DNA of 6,761 nucleotides, from the NCBI GenBank assembly GCA_030591825.1, contig JAUVAG010000064.1, positions 1-6,761 of the forward strand, in the 5' to 3' direction. This document shows, piece after piece, positions 6,023 through 6,761 of the stretch. The notes under the pieces are model-generated. The model was not told where the DNA came from, searched no databases, and saw only the letters and a list, made by a program, of their open reading frames with translations. Source of the stretch: Dethiosulfatibacter sp. GTDB lineage: Bacteria; Bacillota; Clostridia; Tissierellales; Dethiosulfatibacteraceae. The translations under genes and the position numbers were made by a program. The stretch's first letter is position 1; the number at the start of each line of letters is the position of its first letter.

Positions 6023-6761
6023 TTATTTCCTCCTGTTTTCAAGTTTGTTTTTTTCAAAAAACTGTTAATTACTACCTTAAAGGTGTTGAAGTCATCAACA
6101 TATGAATAATGTCCTGCTCCTTCCACTATAACAAGTCCCGCATCGGGTATCTCCTTTTCCATTATCCTTGCCATATAAAGTGGTGTTGCATCGTCCTTTT
6201 CTCCCCAGATGAGAAGAACAGGTGCCTCGATGTCCTTCAGGTGGTGTCTCAGGTTGTCATTTACAACCTTGATCATTATTTTTCTCATTATTCCGTCTGC
6301 ATCCCTGTAATCTGCAGATCCATGCTTTCTGTAAAACCTTTCAAGTACTTCTTGCCTTTTGTTCTTGGGTGTAAATGCAAGATAAATCTTCTTCAATATC
6401 TTGAAGGTATATACTTTAATATAGTAATTAGCAGTTCTTTTCGGTATTATGCCTGCACTATCTATCAGAACAACCTTGTCGAAAAGGTCGCCGTAAATGC
6501 TTGAAAGAATAATTGATATTCTTCCTCCGTGGGAGTGGCCGAAAAGTATTATCTTTTCCAGTCCCGTGCTGCCAATGAATTCCTTGATTATTTCCGCATA
6601 TCCGTATGAATCAATAACCTCGTCTGGCGTTGAGCTTTCGCCAAAACCCGGAAGATCCACAGCAGTAACCTTGAATGAATTCTTTAAGCTGTTTACAATT
6701 GGTATCATAGTTTCAATACTGCCTCCCCATCCGTGGAGCAGCAACACATCCTGCCCTTGTC
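6019..6761 (-). CDS. Alpha/beta hydrolase, 5' end outside the window
   Basis: A serine hydrolase of the alpha/beta fold. The frame is open to the right edge: codons for QGQD precede the first in-frame GTG (6747-6745), and they plus VLLLHGWGG form the family's first core strand and oxyanion turn. The true start therefore lies beyond the window and that GTG is probably internal. Counting from the GTG, 242 residues are visible: HGWGG (5-9), DLPGFGES (31-38), nucleophile elbow GHSHGG with Ser72, a helical cap (about 100-170), WGEKD with the probable acid Asp185, and GAGH with His213. The triad is complete. No signal peptide can be judged because the N-terminus is missing. The substrate cannot be predicted. 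The ATGA overlap with the membrane-bound Mur ligase suggests a shared envelope role, for example cleaving an ester or amide in a cell-wall or lipid-linked intermediate; that is inference. Confidence 0.92.
   Translation of the reverse strand, partial: QGQDVLLLHGWGGSIETMIPIVNSLKNSFKVTAVDLPGFGESSTPDEVIDSYGYAEIIKEFIGSTGLEKIILFGHSHGGRISIILSSIYGDLFDKVVLIDSAGIIPKRTANYYIKVYTFKILKKIYLAFTPKNKRQEVLERFYRKHGSADYRDADGIMRKIMIKVVNDNLRHHLKDIEAPVLLIWGEKDDATPLYMARIMEKEIPDAGLVIVEGAGHYSYVDDFNTFKVVINSFLKKTNLKTGGNK
6029..6034 (-). promoter_or_regulatory. Strong ribosome binding site of the Mur ligase gene
   Basis: A perfect AGGAGG on the minus strand lies 6 nt before the ATG (6022-6020), inside the last codons of the hydrolase gene. 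Together with the ATGA overlap it fixes the start and suggests strong or coupled translation. Confidence 0.85.

Noticed and set aside
6745..6747. GTG at 6747-6745 as the true start of the hydrolase
   Set aside because: The frame stays open to the edge and the upstream codons plus this one complete the conserved first strand before HGWGG, so the gene begins outside the window.

Overview
The window reads as one leftward (minus-strand) gene cluster from a low-GC Gram-positive bacterium (Bacillota, probably clostridial or Tissierellia-like). Three things point there: the A+T-rich base use, the strong purine-rich Shine-Dalgarno sites (for example AGGAGG with a 6-nt spacer before the Mur ligase), and the protein families, since RNase R beside a CvfB-type S1 protein and a membrane-anchored Mur ligase suit that group. 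The genus cannot be fixed from the sequence.

In transcription order (right to left) the genes are: an alpha/beta hydrolase whose 5' end lies beyond the right edge (6761 to 6019); a membrane-anchored Mur ligase related to MurF (6022 to 4409); an ATP-grasp ligase of the D-Ala-D-Ala ligase family (4259 to 3099); RNase R (3079 to 956); a CvfB/YitL-type S1 and winged-helix RNA-binding protein (959 to 135); and the first seven codons of another gene running off the left edge (21 to 1), which by context and N-terminal sequence might be smpB. The hydrolase/Mur ligase and RNase R/CvfB pairs overlap by 4 bp (ATGA), and ddl and rnr are 19 bp apart, so most of the cluster looks co-transcribed and translationally coupled.

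The packing is broken at two places. The 149-bp gap between the Mur ligase and ddl contains 8-bp terminal inverted repeats, two hairpins and a competing stem. The 113-bp gap downstream of cvfB shows no clear signal except a ribosome binding site for the next gene.

Functionally the right half is a cell-envelope module and the left half an RNA-metabolism module. The envelope part is the unusual one. The Mur ligase has about five transmembrane segments where MurF normally has its UDP-MurNAc-binding domain. The Ddl-family enzyme has lost the conserved residues that normally hold the second D-alanine. Together with the hydrolase this suggests a membrane-linked variant of the D-Ala-D-Ala addition step, or a different ligation altogether, working beside the standard peptidoglycan pathway. 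That interpretation is inference. The family assignments themselves are well supported by motifs.
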